From Mya arenaria (lineage: Eukaryota > Mollusca > Bivalvia > Myida > Myidae), in NCBI RefSeq assembly GCF_026914265.1, contig NC_069123.1:53314473-53378472 (forward strand): a DNA stretch of 64,000 nucleotides, read 5' to 3'. The notes under the pieces were generated by a model. That model had not been told where the DNA came from, made no database searches, and saw nothing but the letters and a program-made list of their open reading frames with translations. Within the stretch, counting starts at the first letter, position 1. The number at the start of each line of letters is the position of its first letter. Of the stretch, positions 1-29,473 are shown one piece after another. The position numbers were made by a program, and so were the translations under genes.

Positions 1-3000
1 TAATCGAACCTACCCCTTTCCTTGCATTACAAAATACGCCCATGTTATTTGAACCTACCCCTTTCCTTGCATTACAAAATACGCTCATGTTAATCGAACC
101 TACCCATTTCCTTGCATTACAAACTACGCTTATGTTAATCGAACCTATCCCTTACCTTGTATTACAAACTACGCTCATGTCAATCTAACATACCCCTTTC
201 CTTGCATTACAAACTACGCTCATGTCAATCTAACATACCCCTTTCCTTGCATTACAAACTCCACTCATGTTAATCTAACATACCCCTTTCCTTGCATTAC
301 AAACTCCACTCATGTTAATCGAACGTACCCCTTTCCTTGCATTACAAACTACGCTCATGTCAATCTAACATACCCCTTTCCTTGCATTACAAACTCCACT
401 CATGTTAATCTAACATACCCCTTTCCTTGCATTACAAACTACGCTCATGTCAATCTAACATACCCCTTTCCTTGCATTACAAACTCCACTCATGTTAATC
501 GAACCTATCCCTTACCTTGCATTACAAACTACGCTTATGTTAATCGAACCTATCCCTTATCTTGCATTACAAACTACGCTCATGTCAATCTAACATACCC
601 CTTTCCTTGCATTACAAACTACGCTCATGTCAATCTAACATACCCCTTTCCTTGCATTACAAACTCCACTCATGTTAATCTAACATACCCCTTTCCTTGC
701 ATTACAAACTCCACTCATGTTAATCTAACATACCCCTTTCCTTGCATTACAAACTACGCTCATGTCAATCTAACATACCCCTTTCCTTGCATTACAAACT
801 CCACTCATGTTAATCGAACCTATCCCTTACCTTGCATTACAAACTACGCTCATGTTAATCGAACCTACCCATTTCCTTGCATTACAAACTACGCTCATGT
901 TAATCGAACCTATCCCTTACCTTGCATTACAAACTACGCTTATGTTAATCGAACCTATCCCTTACCTTGCATTACAAACTACGCTCATGTCAATCGAACC
1001 TATCCCTTACCTTGCATTACAAACTACGCTCATGTCAATCTAACATACCCCTTTCCTTGCATTACAAACTACGCTCATGTCAATCTAACATACCCCTTTC
1101 CTTGCATTACAAACTCCACTCATGTTAATCTAACGTACCCCTTTCCTTGCATTACAAACTCCACTCATGTTAATCGAACGTACCCCTTTCCTTGCATTAC
1201 AAACTACGCTCATGTCAATCTAACATACCCCTTTCCTTGCATTACAAACTCCACTCATGTTAATCTAACATACCCCTTTCCTTGCATTACAAACTCCACT
1301 CATGTTAATCGAACGTACCCCTTTCCTTGCATTACAAACTCCACTCATGTTAATCTAACATACCCCTTTCCTTGCATTACAAACTACGCTCATGTCAATC
1401 TAACATACCCCTTTCCTTGCATTACAAACTCCACTCATGTTAATCGAACGTACCCCTTTCCTTGCATTACAAACTCCACTCATGTTAATCGAACGTACCC
1501 CTTTCCTTGCATTACAAACTCCACTCATGTTAATCGAACGTACCCCTTTCCTTGCATTACAAACTCCACTCATATTAATCTAACATACCCCTTTCCTTGC
1601 ATTACAAACTACGCTCATGTCAATCTAACATACCCCTTTCCATGCATTACAAACTCCACTCATGTTAATCGAACGTACCCCTTTCCTTGCATTACAAACT
1701 ACGCTCATGTCAATCTAACATACCCCTTTCCTTGCATTACAAACTCAACTCATGTTAATCGAACGTACCCCATTCCTTGCATTACAAACTCCACTCATGT
1801 TAATCGAACTTACCCCTTTTCCCTGCATTACAAACTACGCTCATGTCAATCTAACATACCCCTTTCCTTGCATTACAAACTCCACTCATGTTAATCGAAC
1901 GTACCCCTTTCCTTGCATTACAAACTACGCTCATGTCAATCTAACATACCCATTTCCTTGCATTACAAACTCAACTCATGTTAATCGAACGTACCCCATT
2001 CCTTGCATTACAAACTCCACCCATGTTAATCGAACTTACCCCTTTCCTTGCATTACAAACTCCACTCATGTTTATCGAACTTACCCCTTTCCTTGCATTA
2101 CTGAAACTACGCCCATGTTAATCGAACCTACCCCTTTCCTTAATTTACAAACTACACCCATGTTAATCGAACCTACCCCTTTCCTTGCATTACAAATTAC
2201 GCTCATGTTAATCGAACCTATCCCTTACCTTGCATTACAAACTACGCTCATGTTAATCGGATCTATCCCTTTCCTTGCATTACAAACTATGCCCACGTTA
2301 ATCGGACCTACCCATTTCCTTGCATTACAAACTACGCCCATGTTAATCGGACCTACCCATTTCCTTGCATTACAAACTACGCTCATGTTAATCGAACCTA
2401 CCCATTTACTTGCATTACAAACTACGCTCATGTTAATCGAACCTACCCCTTTCCTTGCATTACAAAATCCGCCCATGTTAATCGAACCTACCCCTTTCCT
2501 TGCATTACAAACATCGCTCATGTTAATCGAACCTACCCTTTTCTTTGCATTACAAACTACGCCCAAGTTATTCGGACCTACCCCTTTCCTTGCATTACAA
2601 ATTACGCTCATGTTAATCGGACCTACTCCTTTCCTTGCATTACAAATTACGCTCATGTTAATCGGACCTACCCCTTTCCTTGCATTACAAATTACGCTCA
2701 TGTTAATCGAACCTACCCCTTTCCTTGCATTACAAATTACGCTCATGTTAATCGGACCTACCCCTTTCCTTGCATTACAAATTACGCTCATGTTAATCGG
2801 ACCTACCCCTTTCCTTGCATTACAAATTACGCTCATGTTAATCGGACCTACCCCTTTCCTTGCATTACAAATTACGCTCATGTTAATCGGACCTACCCCT
2901 TTCCTTTCATTACAAATTACGCTCATGTTAATCGAACCTACCCGTTTCCTTGCATTACAAACTCCGCTCATGTTAATCGAACCTACCCCTTTACTTGCAT

Positions 3001-3092
3001 TACAAACTCCGCTTATGTTAATCGAACCAACCCCTATCGTTGTTTTACCAACTACGCCCACGTTAATCGAACCTACCCATTTTCTTTCATTA
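1..3092. repeat. 45-bp satellite array, about 68 copies
   Basis: A 45-bp unit is repeated head to tail from the first base of the window, so the array continues upstream. Each unit holds a core CCTTTCCTTGCATTACAAA followed by a variable half. Two main variants (GTTAATCGAACC and GTCAATCTAACA types) alternate irregularly in 1-2100, a higher-order pattern. From about 2200 to 3000 the units are a third, more uniform type carrying ATTACGCTCATG. Because 45 is a multiple of 3 and the unit lacks stops in some frames, long reading frames arise on both strands (1752-3176 plus, 2225-3061 minus). These are repeat translations, not a protein I recognise. Small length changes near 1820 and 2100 shift the frame. 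Confidence 0.97.
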
Positions 3093-3195
3093 TCAGGAAG
3101 CTGGACTGCTTGGTCGACTTTTTTGGAACCGCTTCAGAGTGATAATTTGTGCATAAAAACATATATGTGCATATAAAATGCGATGAAATAGAAAA

Positions 3196-3640
3196 CTATG
3201 ATAGGCCGCTAGGCCGCTCACTTCCCGCCGCTAGGCCGCTGCACTGTTTGATCGACTTTTTGGGAAAATGTTGATATTCGTTTCTGAGCGATGATGTGTG
3301 CATAAAAACCTTTAATTATAATTGCTTTTTGAAGAAAATGCATTTAAAATGCCTTGAAACAAAAACAATTTTATGCAGCTAGGTCGCTAAGCCGCCAGGG
3401 CGCTAACTTTACGCCGCTAGCCCGCTAGACCGCTGAACTGCTCGATCGACCTTTAAGAAAGTTGTATTATTAAGAAATGCATGAACAACAGTTACTGCTT
3501 TGAAATAGAGAATAACTGTAGGCCGCTAGGCCGTCATGCCGCTAATTTCACGCCGATAGGCCGCCCGGCCGTGAGCTGCTTACTTCACGCCGCTAGGCCG
3601 CTAACTTGACGCCATTATGCCGCTAGACCGCTAACTTGAA
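3196..3640. repeat. Degenerate GC-rich repeat (GCCGCTAGGCCGCT-type)
   Basis: Three blocks (about 3200-3245, 3375-3435, 3520-3637) are built from the motif GCCGCTAGGCCGCT and CGCCGCTAGGCC, often followed by AACTTCAC or AACTTGAC. Between the blocks are copies of a segment with 'GATCGACTTTTTGGGAAAATG' character. The region begins just after the 45-bp satellite decays. No coding potential is seen. Confidence 0.7.
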
Positions 3641-4001
3641 TTTTCAAACATACTGAGTAAAGCAATTGTGTTAGTCGTCAGAGAGTTTTGAGATTCACTA
3701 GACGAAATAGTGTCCCTAAGAAGCGTAAATTTGGTATTTATGCCGGCTATAAACTCCTTTAGTAAATGAACAGATATTTTAGATTTTTAATTGCTTGTGT
3801 TTAATATATGTTGCACTTTCTTTAAAAACACTTTAAAAATATTATTCAGTTCCGAAATGGTTATGGCTTCCGTAAACGATTTAGCTTTTTTTTAAAGTCA
3901 GTTGCCTAACGCTCATTTCATGTGTATGTTTAGGCTAATCTGTAAAGCTTACACTTCTAGCATCGGCGTCATACCTCTATCACAGGTTGTTAATAATAAT
4001 G

Positions 4002-4067
<66 letters not shown>

Positions 4068-5745
4068 GGGTTAGATGTTATACCTACGATTAAGCGATAA
4101 ACATTGCTGAAATGAAATGTATAGTTTTTTCACAAATAAAATTGGTCAAAGTGGTATGAAAAGTAAGATTATATGCAAATGAACTGGAGATGTTGAAGTT
4201 GTAAACGAGTTTTTCTCCCACCTCAGACAAGTAGATCCATTAATTTAACCATGCTAGAAATTCTTATCTTGCCCACGGTCGAAGATAAAATGCCCGTATG
4301 GAACTTCTTTTAATGGTCACCACATTGTTATTACCTCCCTTGTTGAAGACTGTCGTCTGTAGCGCATCATGGAAACCTTGTCTGGTGGCAATATTTAGAA
4401 CGCAAGTTAATTATTTCTCGCTTCAAATGTCACCAGAAAACAGTTTTCACGCACCTTTCAAGAAATAATGCTTCACTCTTCTTCGAACTATTTAAAGACC
4501 GATCAGACCATTTACATACTCTGAATCACTGCGCGAATATCCATGACAACCACAAATTATTGCATATCCGTACGCAATTATTTTAACAAAGCACAAAAGA
4601 GTTCCGGCAAAAAATACATTTTTACTTAATTTTGTTTAACTGAGGTGGGAGAAAAAGCTCGGTAAACCTCGTTTCCGCAAAACACCCTACGCTCGGGTCG
4701 GAATGAACTTATCTTACACTCTCGGCCATGGAAGATACTTATAATCTGTTAGGTGTAACATTGAACAACACTGATCGTAGTACCCAACAATTGAATTGTA
4801 AAGGTTTAAGATAAAAATTGACGTCAAATTAAAAAAGTATAAATGTAAACCAAAAGCAGCTTTGCAGGTATTTCGTCCATTGTTTCATGTATTCTACACA
4901 TGCGTGTGAAATATGGTGATTTACATATTGTACACATTTTGAAAAGGTACATTTGAAATTTTACTAGGCAATCAACTTTTAATGCTGCTGTGTATGGCGA
5001 ATTGGGTATATATCCGTTACATGAAGATACGTACGTTTTCCGATAATGATACTGTTTCAAACTGAAGCAGAATAATTATTTACTTATTCAATCCGTTATC
5101 GGTGAGGATGCTATGTTAAAAATTGATAATTATTATAGCAGAATAAATTTCGAATGGATAATGATTAATCCAATTGATTTGGTAAGGCTAAGAACATTCT
5201 CACACGATATTGTTATTATTATGTAAAGTGGTGTAATGATCCACAGATGAACGAAACCCACTTCATTGGCAACGTATTTACAACAATGGCGGGGATATGC
5301 AAATGGAATTGGTGTTTTAACTCCGTATAGTTTCAATAAACTTAATTTGTAATTGAATATTATTTAGATAATATTGTGTCAAAAAATGTTAAAAATGCAA
5401 TAACCTAATTACGTATGTGGTCTCATAATTAAAGAATACATAATTGTAAATATGGTAACTTGGAACGGAACGTCATTGTCATTTGTGTGATTCAAATGAA
5501 AAAGAGGACGAATTTCATTTTATGTTTAAGTTTAAATCATATGTTCGGGTAAGAAATGTCAATTTAAAAGGTTATAACAGAGTTAGATCAAATATGTTTA
5601 AACGTATATAGCTGCTAAATATACACAATTCATCTGTAACAAATATGTATCCGAAGCATTGAATATCGCTCTATTTTATTGATGAAAATATGTTCATTTC
5701 ATTAACTGTTATCTGTAGTTTGTTAGACTTCCTTTCGTGTATAAT
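3641..5745. other. No gene recognised
   Basis: AT-rich sequence with only short reading frames (up to 78 codons) without codon bias or family resemblance. Apart from the microsatellite at 3991-4067 nothing is identified. Part of 4200-4700 has an inverted pair of the phrase 'ctcccacctcag' / 'ctgaggtgggag' about 0.4 kb apart, which could bound an old inverted-repeat element. Confidence 0.6.
3991..4067. repeat. (AAT)n microsatellite
   Basis: An almost pure AAT/ATA trinucleotide run of about 25 units with one GAT interruption near the start. Translated it gives poly-Asn in one frame, but this is not a gene. Confidence 0.97.
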
Positions 5746-6037
5746 ACTATAAGGTCCGGGGGTATACCGGGGATAGCCGGGGAAATGGGCCGTGTTTTTA
5801 CCTTCCCAGTGGCCTCGCAGTGCCGGATGGATGCGGTGGTTTTGTATTCGCGCCAAATATAGCGGGGAATGCGCCTTACTTAGGGTCCCTTGGGTGCGGG
5901 GGCATTTGGCGGGAATTTTACCATCAGTTCGTTCCCGCAGGGCGGGGGTTTTACCCGGGCTTGGCTGGACCGAAAGTCGAAGTCCCCGCTATTCCCCGGA
6001 CCTGGAGGGGTCATGGTTACAATTGACTGGTGCATTA
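5746..6037 (+). mobile_element. GC-rich inverted-repeat element, family A, copy 1
   Basis: A GC-rich island (GGTCCGGGG, GGGATAGCCGGGG, CCCCGCTATTCCCCGG motifs) in AT-rich DNA. It matches, in the opposite orientation, the elements at 6667-6980, 33838-33976 and 34629-35227. Its right end reads TGGTTACAATTGACTGGTGCATTA, the inverse of the left terminus of the other copies. Its own left terminus (TGCACCAGTCAATTGTAACC) is missing, so the copy is truncated there. The island gives overlapping short frames on both strands but no recognisable protein. Probably a non-autonomous DNA element. The superfamily is not determined. Confidence 0.7.
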
Positions 6038-6666
6038 AATAACGTCTGTCTGGTCTTGGCCGTCAGGAAAAAGACAAAGCTGTGTAACAAACAACTATTA
6101 CACCGCGGCTTTTTTCCCGAAGTACTACATGTAATCGTTTTGAGACTTTGAAGAGATATCTAAAGTTTCTAACATTTGAAGTTTCTTCACGTTCGAAAAA
6201 TGTGACGATTTAAAGCTAAAATCATACTGTGAATGAAAGCAATGCTTTTGTCGAATTATTTTCAAGTTCGCTTCAATATACATAGAAGATTAGCACTGAG
6301 CTCAAGAGTCGTTAACAAGAGATCAGAAGTGTTGTATGATTAACTTAACACTCTTATTCAAAATCAATACATACACATCTGTAACAACCTAAATTTTAAT
6401 TGATAAACCTTTAATTACTTACTAAATAATGCATTTATATAAAAAAATACTGATAGCAAGATTGTAACCGTGTACAAGACTGTACATTTCTTGGTATCCT
6501 TCATAAGAACCATTGTTTTCGACATTTATTCGTCCTTTTTTGAATATCCAACACTGATTCCATTAATTGTGGTAAATCATATTTGACAGTAAGAGTGCAT
6601 CTATTGAGACTTGCAAGTGTCAACTGTAATAGGGCTTTAAAATTAAAACAAAATGTGAATGTCTTT

Positions 6667-6980
6667 ATGCACCAGTCAATTGCAACCACGCCCCCACCCC
6701 CGCCCCCCCAGGTCCGGGGAATAGCGGGGTCTTTGACTTTCGGTCCAGTCAACCCCGGCTAAAATCCCCGTCCTGCAGGGACGAACAGATGGTAAAATCC
6801 CCACAAAATGCCCCCGCACCCCAGGGACCCTAGGTAAGGCCCATTCCCCGCTATATTTAAAGCGAAGACAAAACCACCGCATTCACCCGGACTGCCACCT
6901 GAAAGGTAAAAACACGGCCCATTTCCCCGGCTATCCCCGGACCTTGGGGGCCGTGGTTACAATTGACCCGTGCATTATAT
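6667..6980 (-). mobile_element. GC-rich inverted-repeat element, family A, copy 2 (both ends present)
   Basis: The left end reads TGCACCAGTCAATTGCAACC and the right end reads GGTTACAATTGACCCGTGCA. These are inverted copies of each other apart from a few bases, giving terminal inverted repeats of about 25 bp that run on into GC-rich subterminal repeats (CCCCCAGGTCCGGGG / CCCCGGACCTTGGGGG). Length is about 310 bp. No transposase reading frame is present. The right half is the start of the tandem triplication at 6803-7551. Confidence 0.75.
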
Positions 6981-7551
6981 ATGCGGTTGCTGTTGCATTT
7001 GCATTAGAACGTTATTTTGTGCAATACTTCGTATATAGAGAATTCATTATAGACAAAATGCCCCCGCACCCCAGGGACCCTAGGTAAGGCCCATTCCCCG
7101 CTATATTTAAAGCGAAGACAAAACCACCGCATTCACCCGGACTGCCACCTGAAAGGTAACAACACGGCCCATTTCCCCGGCTATCCCCGGACCTTGGGGG
7201 CCGTGGTTACAATTGACCCGTGCATTATCTATGCGGTTGCTGTTGCATTTGCATTAGAACGTTATTTTGTGCAATACTTCGTATATAGAGAATTCATTAT
7301 AGACAAAATGCCCCCGCACCCCAGGGACCCTAGGTAAGGCCCATTCCCCGCTATATTTAAAGCGAAGACAAAACCACCGCATTCACCCGGACTGCCACCT
7401 GAAAGGTAAAAACACGGCCCATTTCCCCGGCTATCCCCGGATCTTGGGGCCGTGGTTACAATTGACCCGTGCATTATCTATGCGGTTGCTGTTGCATTTG
7501 CATTAGAACGTTATTTTGTGCAATACTTCGTATATAGAGAATTCATTATAG
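6803..7551. repeat. 250-bp tandem triplication containing half of a family-A element
   Basis: The sequence starting ACAAAATGCCCCCGCACC recurs at 6803, 7053 and 7303, exactly 250 bp apart. Each unit holds the right half of the family-A element plus about 90 bp of unrelated flank (ending AGAGAATTCATTATAG). Units are nearly identical, so the duplication is recent. The third copy runs into unique sequence at about 7551. Confidence 0.93.
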
Positions 7552-8840
7552 ACATATTGTATAATTTAAATTAGCGTTTGACATCAATTAATCTCGTGTA
7601 AATTACGGTTCATTTTTCATTTGGTATAACTGTATGTATAGATTTATATCAGAACCAGAAGACTATTCCGTATGCTTGTCAGTCAACAAAGACAACATTG
7701 ACTTAACAAAGACATGTAATTTGTACTAAATTACCGCGTTTTTTGAGGAAATGGACAGGTGTTCAATCAAAATACTTAGCCCTACAGTTGACAATGCAGC
7801 AGTCAACTATTTTTACGCGAACCTGTATCAATTACTAATATTATCCAATCAAATTCGTTTATGTTATTGACCGTATGCAAACCGTTGAAGAAACAAAAGT
7901 ATGCAAGAGTTTCAGTCACGTGATTTGTCGAAATAACTATTTCTCACTAATTACTTCTAACATAAAAAAGCTTTTTATTTTACGAACTGATTTTGTTTCA
8001 TTCATTCCGTTTAAATAATATTCATAGAAAATTGTCCTCTATTTGCTTTGTTTATATGCAGAGTAAAACTAGGTCAAGAAAAATTCTCCCAACCGCTTAC
8101 CCAGCGTCTGTTGTCCATCGGTAGCCATATTGAATGATGAATCTTGTTTTGAACGAAAGGTCGGAAAGTGCTAAAGTATTTTCTCAAAAATAACATGGTT
8201 AAACTCAAAGACAAGAAAAATAAGGTACGTATATGGAATCGCTGTAACACGTTTAATACTAAGATAGACACATGAATGATCCTTTATGTCCCTTTTGTCT
8301 GTAAATTCCATTTTTGTATCGGGTAAATGACAACAATTTCCCGAAAAAGTGGTATTTTCTCTCGACTTTTTCTGTAATTGCAAGAAAGGTTTTATTTAAA
8401 GAAGTTTACAGTTATCTTCACTATTGTAGTTTTGCACTATCTAACACCTTGGATATGTCGTACACTGTTTCTAAAAATGATTTTTAAATAAAATTAAAAC
8501 GGTTTTTATCGGCGGCCATTTTGTTTGCCGATTGTTGAAATTGGTGCGATTGAAAGAACTTTGACGTTGTTCCGACAATATAAAAATATGAAACTACTTT
8601 GTATAATGTTAATGAATCATTTTTAACCATTTCCAATTGATGACAATGTTGATCTGTTGTTGTTTTTCCTTTCACCTGTTCATAGTGATCAAGATGGTCG
8701 CCTTCCCGCCCAGTGTTTTGCATTAAAACATATTTTTCTCTACGATTTCGCTTTAATGATGCAATGTTGGTGATGGATAACAGTTTGTGATTAACATGTT
8801 TTTAAACCTTTTTTGACATGGAGGTAATATTTTATTTCAG
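7552..8840 (+). promoter_or_regulatory. Region upstream of KAT6, likely holding its first non-coding exon and promoter
   Basis: No coding exon is seen. A clear 3' splice site (TTTATTTCAG) ends at 8840, just before the KAT6 start-codon exon, so at least one 5'UTR exon lies upstream. A consensus donor AAG|GTACGT follows position 8224, making about 8080-8224 a candidate exon. The element GCGGCCATTTTG at about 8512-8523 is the reverse complement of a YY1-type site, and two further ATGG-core or CCAT-core sequences lie at about 8125 and 8694. Such sites often sit at transcription starts. Exact start is not resolvable by eye. Confidence 0.4.
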
Positions 8841-8945
8841 GTCCACTTTCCCACGGATTAAATCTGGATTTTTCATTAAATATTGAGTAAGATGTGATCA
8901 ATAAATTGCAAAACAGTGTTACTGTATAACATAACAGTCAAGAAA

Positions 8946-26116
<17,171 letters not shown>

Positions 26117-27398
26117 GACTTGTCAGCTAGTGAAAGTGCTCATTAATTAAAACACATGTAGAATTTTTGTACTTCATTAATCCTCTTCAGGGTACTCGAA
26201 CATCACTTATAAATTTAGTTGTCAATTTCAAGTAACTGTTGTATTTTATAAGACGAGTTGTTCAACTTATGCAACATATTATGTACTAGAACTACTTCTG
26301 TATAATTTGTGGGCTGGTCTCAGATTTTTTAATCATAATACATTAACTGTTGTTCTTCATACTTATCATTCCATCATCCCTTCATTTTTGCTAAATCCCA
26401 TGTTTTTGTGAAAAAATGAGGCATTTATATTAGTTTTAAGAAAAATGAAATTTCATATATGTAACATGTTTTTAATAGCAACTCTTTTATTTTTTTATTT
26501 TTCATCTGTGTTTTCTACTTGATGACTAGTTAAATGGCATATGTCTTAGTTGCTACTGGGAGTTAACACGTTGAACCAATGTGCTAAGTGTTCTAGTCCT
26601 GTAAGCCTGTCTTTGGTATAGCTGTCTGACATGGTTTACCTTGCCTATTTGCCATAAGTATTACAGTCAGCAGTAACGGTTGCCTTCTGTATATTTTGTG
26701 TGTATATTTTTGCTCGACCAGCATCAAATGATGTAGTCTTAATGGTGTTGATTGCACTCATTCCATGCAAGCTTTCTTTAGAACTAGGAGTGCATCTTAA
26801 GAGATTATGATCATTTCATATATTCTAAGGTTGTTCATTTAATGTTTGTGATAGATTATTAAAATTATTTCTTGTGTTTTTATGGTTTATTTATTTTATG
26901 AAATTAGGATGTGTTGTACAGAATATATTTTGTTGCCCACATTCAGGTTAAAGTCATTGGGTTATTTAAATGTCTTGATGGTATGCAGAATCTCTCTGTC
27001 AGATCTTTTTGATACTTACAAAGTATATATTTTGAGAAGGTAAAATGTCATCATATTTGATCATGCCTCATTTTAGTCATCATCACTTACTATTTTGTCT
27101 TATTTGTACATACTGAACTCCAATTGTGGATTGTGCATTTACTATTTAATTAAAGAACAATTTGTTGAATTTTACAGCTAGTTGTTTGTTTTGTTGATGT
27201 CATTAAACTGAGCCAATGGTGAAAAAAGAAAACCTTTTCTTGAAGTCTCAACTGAAACTTTCTGTTCGAAAATGGCCCTTTAAAAAGATGCAAAATATAG
27301 CTAGGAAAATTGATGAAATTTGAGATAGTTATAGACTGAGAAGCAAATGCAGTAAAGTACTTGAAATAGCGGCAGGCAGGCTATGAAAGACGAATAAA
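26117..27398 (+). other. KAT6 3'UTR and candidate polyadenylation signals
   Basis: AT-rich, with no coding exon. It follows the TAA stop directly, in the same exon. ATTAAA at 27149-27154 and AATAAA at 27393-27398 are candidate poly(A) signals. A segment at 26782-26852 is a copy of sequence flanking the insertion at 23061-23232. KAT6 and the SelU gene converge here. Confidence 0.5.
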
Positions 27399-27664
27399 TA
27401 TTGTGCCATATTGATAACAAGTTCTGGTGATATTGTTTACCAGGAAATGAATCAACCCCTTTTAAAAGTAGAATGGTTGGCTTTTATTGTAAGTATAATT
27501 TGAAAATAACCAGGCCACAGAACTGCACAACTGGATGTTTGTGGCTCACACGAATATTGTCCAGTCCCTTCTAGAAGAGCTTGTTCCACAAAGTGAAATA
27601 TAGCCTGTTACCCTAACCCTAGTTCACATCTAGGGTCAGTACATTTCATGGTGATAATGAGCAG

Positions 27665-28430
27665 AAGACAAAAAATATTCATATGCTGCCAAAGGTTGGC
27701 GCATAGTTAACACACTGACACAACTTTGTCTTCGCAATAACTTGTGTTATTCTTGATGGGATTCATTTAAACTTCCAAGAATTGTAGAGAATTATGGGAA
27801 AGTGTGACACACAATTCATACTAATTCAAAGATCAAGGTCACACGTCCTAATGCAAAGTGGATTTCATAGCATGCTGAATAATGTCCTTTCCATAATGTT
27901 TTAACTATTAATGGAAATGTTATCAATTTTCACAGTACTGTAGAGAACACTGTGAATGTGTGTTGCATAAGATTCATGCTGTTATTGGCAAGTTTAAGGT
28001 CATACTTGGATGTCAATGTTGTGTCTCAGCAAAATCTAAAAGCTCTACTATTAAAGTAATATGAGAGCTATACTACTCGCCCAGGTGAAGGGCATCACAC
28101 CTTTGTTAAGGCTTTACATGTTAGCACATTTCAGCAACTTTTAAGTCTTGATAAATTGAAAACTAAGATTTTGCATGTAAAAGGACTGCCAAGTGCCATG
28201 GAAGGTGCATCGCACTCAAAAATTGTGCTATTTATCTCAAAAGATCAAGTCAATATTGTTCACTATGGACTTCATAGCAAAACTTCTTGTCTCAGCCATG
28301 ACATTATTATTCATGGCAATTCAAACTTTACAGAATTGTACAATACCATGGTAAGGCGTGTTTCATACAAGATTTGTTCTTTTATCTCATAGGTCAAGTT
28401 TATACTGGTCATAGTTATGACTTTCATTGA
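27665..28430. repeat. Decayed pearl-like repeat between KAT6 and SelU
   Basis: It begins ATGCTGCCAAAGGTTGGCGCATA, resembling the start of the element at 14419, and contains two or three diverged units of 'AATTGTAGAGAA...AAGATCAAGGTCACAC' type. Too decayed for exact borders. No gene is seen. Confidence 0.5.
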
Positions 28431-28443
28431 AACAATTTACAAT

Positions 28444-28449
28444 TTTATT
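28444..28449 (-). terminator. Candidate poly(A) signal (AATAAA) of the SelU gene
   Basis: On the minus strand this reads AATAAA. It lies about 60 bp beyond the SECIS hairpin and about 1 kb past the SelU stop codon, so the mRNA would end near 28425 and include the SECIS. Confidence 0.5.
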
Positions 28450-28507
28450 ATCAAAAACATGCTATATAACATTTAATCTTACTACTTAAGAGTCGCAATG
28501 TGTTAAA

Positions 28508-28588
28508 GACTACCTCCGAACTGAAGTAACATCTATTCACAAACATAATATTTTGTTCATGAATTTCATAAACTCAGCAGAAATAGTC
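28508..28588 (-). promoter_or_regulatory. SECIS element (selenocysteine insertion hairpin) of SelU
   Basis: On the minus strand the order is GACTA, CTGA(G), a short internal loop, ATGA (28569-28566), one A, ATTCATGAACA, the loop AAATATTA, TGTTTGTGAAT, AGAT (28534-28531), a short loop, TCAG, TAGTC. Helix II is 11 continuous pairs including two G-U wobbles. The ATGA/AGAT pair supplies the tandem G-A quartet. The unpaired AA opens the apical loop 12 nt from the quartet. The lower helix is supported by CTGA/TCAG and GACTA/TAGTC. This fits a type I eukaryotic SECIS. It lies about 0.9 kb downstream of the stop codon of a gene with an in-frame TGA. Confidence 0.88.
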
Positions 28589-28889
28589 TATACCACGGAC
28601 CTTATTACATGTGTAATGGTATACAAACTATACATACAATTTTTTCATACAATATTAAATTCAAGCACTTCAAAAACACAACGTGATTTTCATACCATAC
28701 TTTAATACGATTTCACATAAAAATATAATTGGCATTAATTCATAACCATAATATTGATAAACAAAACCTGAGCCAAAAGACGTATTTGAAAAAGGTGAAG
28801 CAACAATGTAAGTCATCTTAAAAGGATTTTAATACTTAAATCCCAGTTCATAAAAAATGGCATTAATTTACATGGCAGTGTCTGCTAAA

Positions 28890-29090
28890 CTTAACCATGG
28901 TAGCAATTCTAAATTGCTCTGCTGGATATTACCATGGTAGGAATTATACAAGGTTCAGCTCAATATCATCATGGTAATAATAGTATATTGTTCTGCTTGT
29001 ACCATGGTAGCAATTATATATTGTCCCAACTTGATATTGCCATGGTAGTTATTCTACATGGATCTGCTCAATGGGCAATGTTCATGGTCC
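28890..29090. repeat. Degenerate ~37-bp tandem repeat in the SelU 3'UTR
   Basis: About six units spaced 33-42 bp apart, each with a [CT]CATGG core (28895, 28932, 28969, 29002, 29040, 29082), mostly as CCATGGTAG, followed by an AT-rich half and a CAGCT/CTGCTTG-type word. They lie between the SelU stop codon and its SECIS. Confidence 0.7.
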
Positions 29091-29473
29091 AGTGTAAACA
29101 TTTACAAGATTTATTTCCATGGATTACAATTTAAACTAAACTATCCAGGTGGAAATACACACTAATTATTTATTTAAAAGGACTTCCCTTGGCCTGCAAC
29201 AAAAACAACACGCTGTTCTTTGGAGAAACCTTATGGATAGTATTTACTACTACTATACTGATCATAAATAGGCATGTATTTACTTCCTAATATTACCGTA
29301 AAAGGTTTAACAGAAATATATTCCAATAACTATACATTCATGTCAAAAATATTATTGCCTGAATTGAATGTATCAATATTTTTTAAAACTTTGAAGATAA
29401 AACTTTGTCCCGGTTAAGGTAAGGGAATAACAATAAATACAAACAACCATGAAACAAAATAACATTGTCTTCA

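Noticed and set aside
1..3092. CRISPR array
   Set aside because: The units are contiguous 45-bp tandem copies without distinct spacers, and the window is eukaryotic.
1752..3176. Long reading frame of 474 codons on the plus strand
   Set aside because: It is the 45-bp satellite read through in frame. The opposite strand is also open over the same region and no protein family is recognisable.
28800..28860. Alternative SECIS candidate (ATGA followed after 10 nt by AA) in the SelU 3'UTR
   Set aside because: Helix II has two mismatches and no supporting lower helix. The hairpin at 28508-28588 is clearly better.
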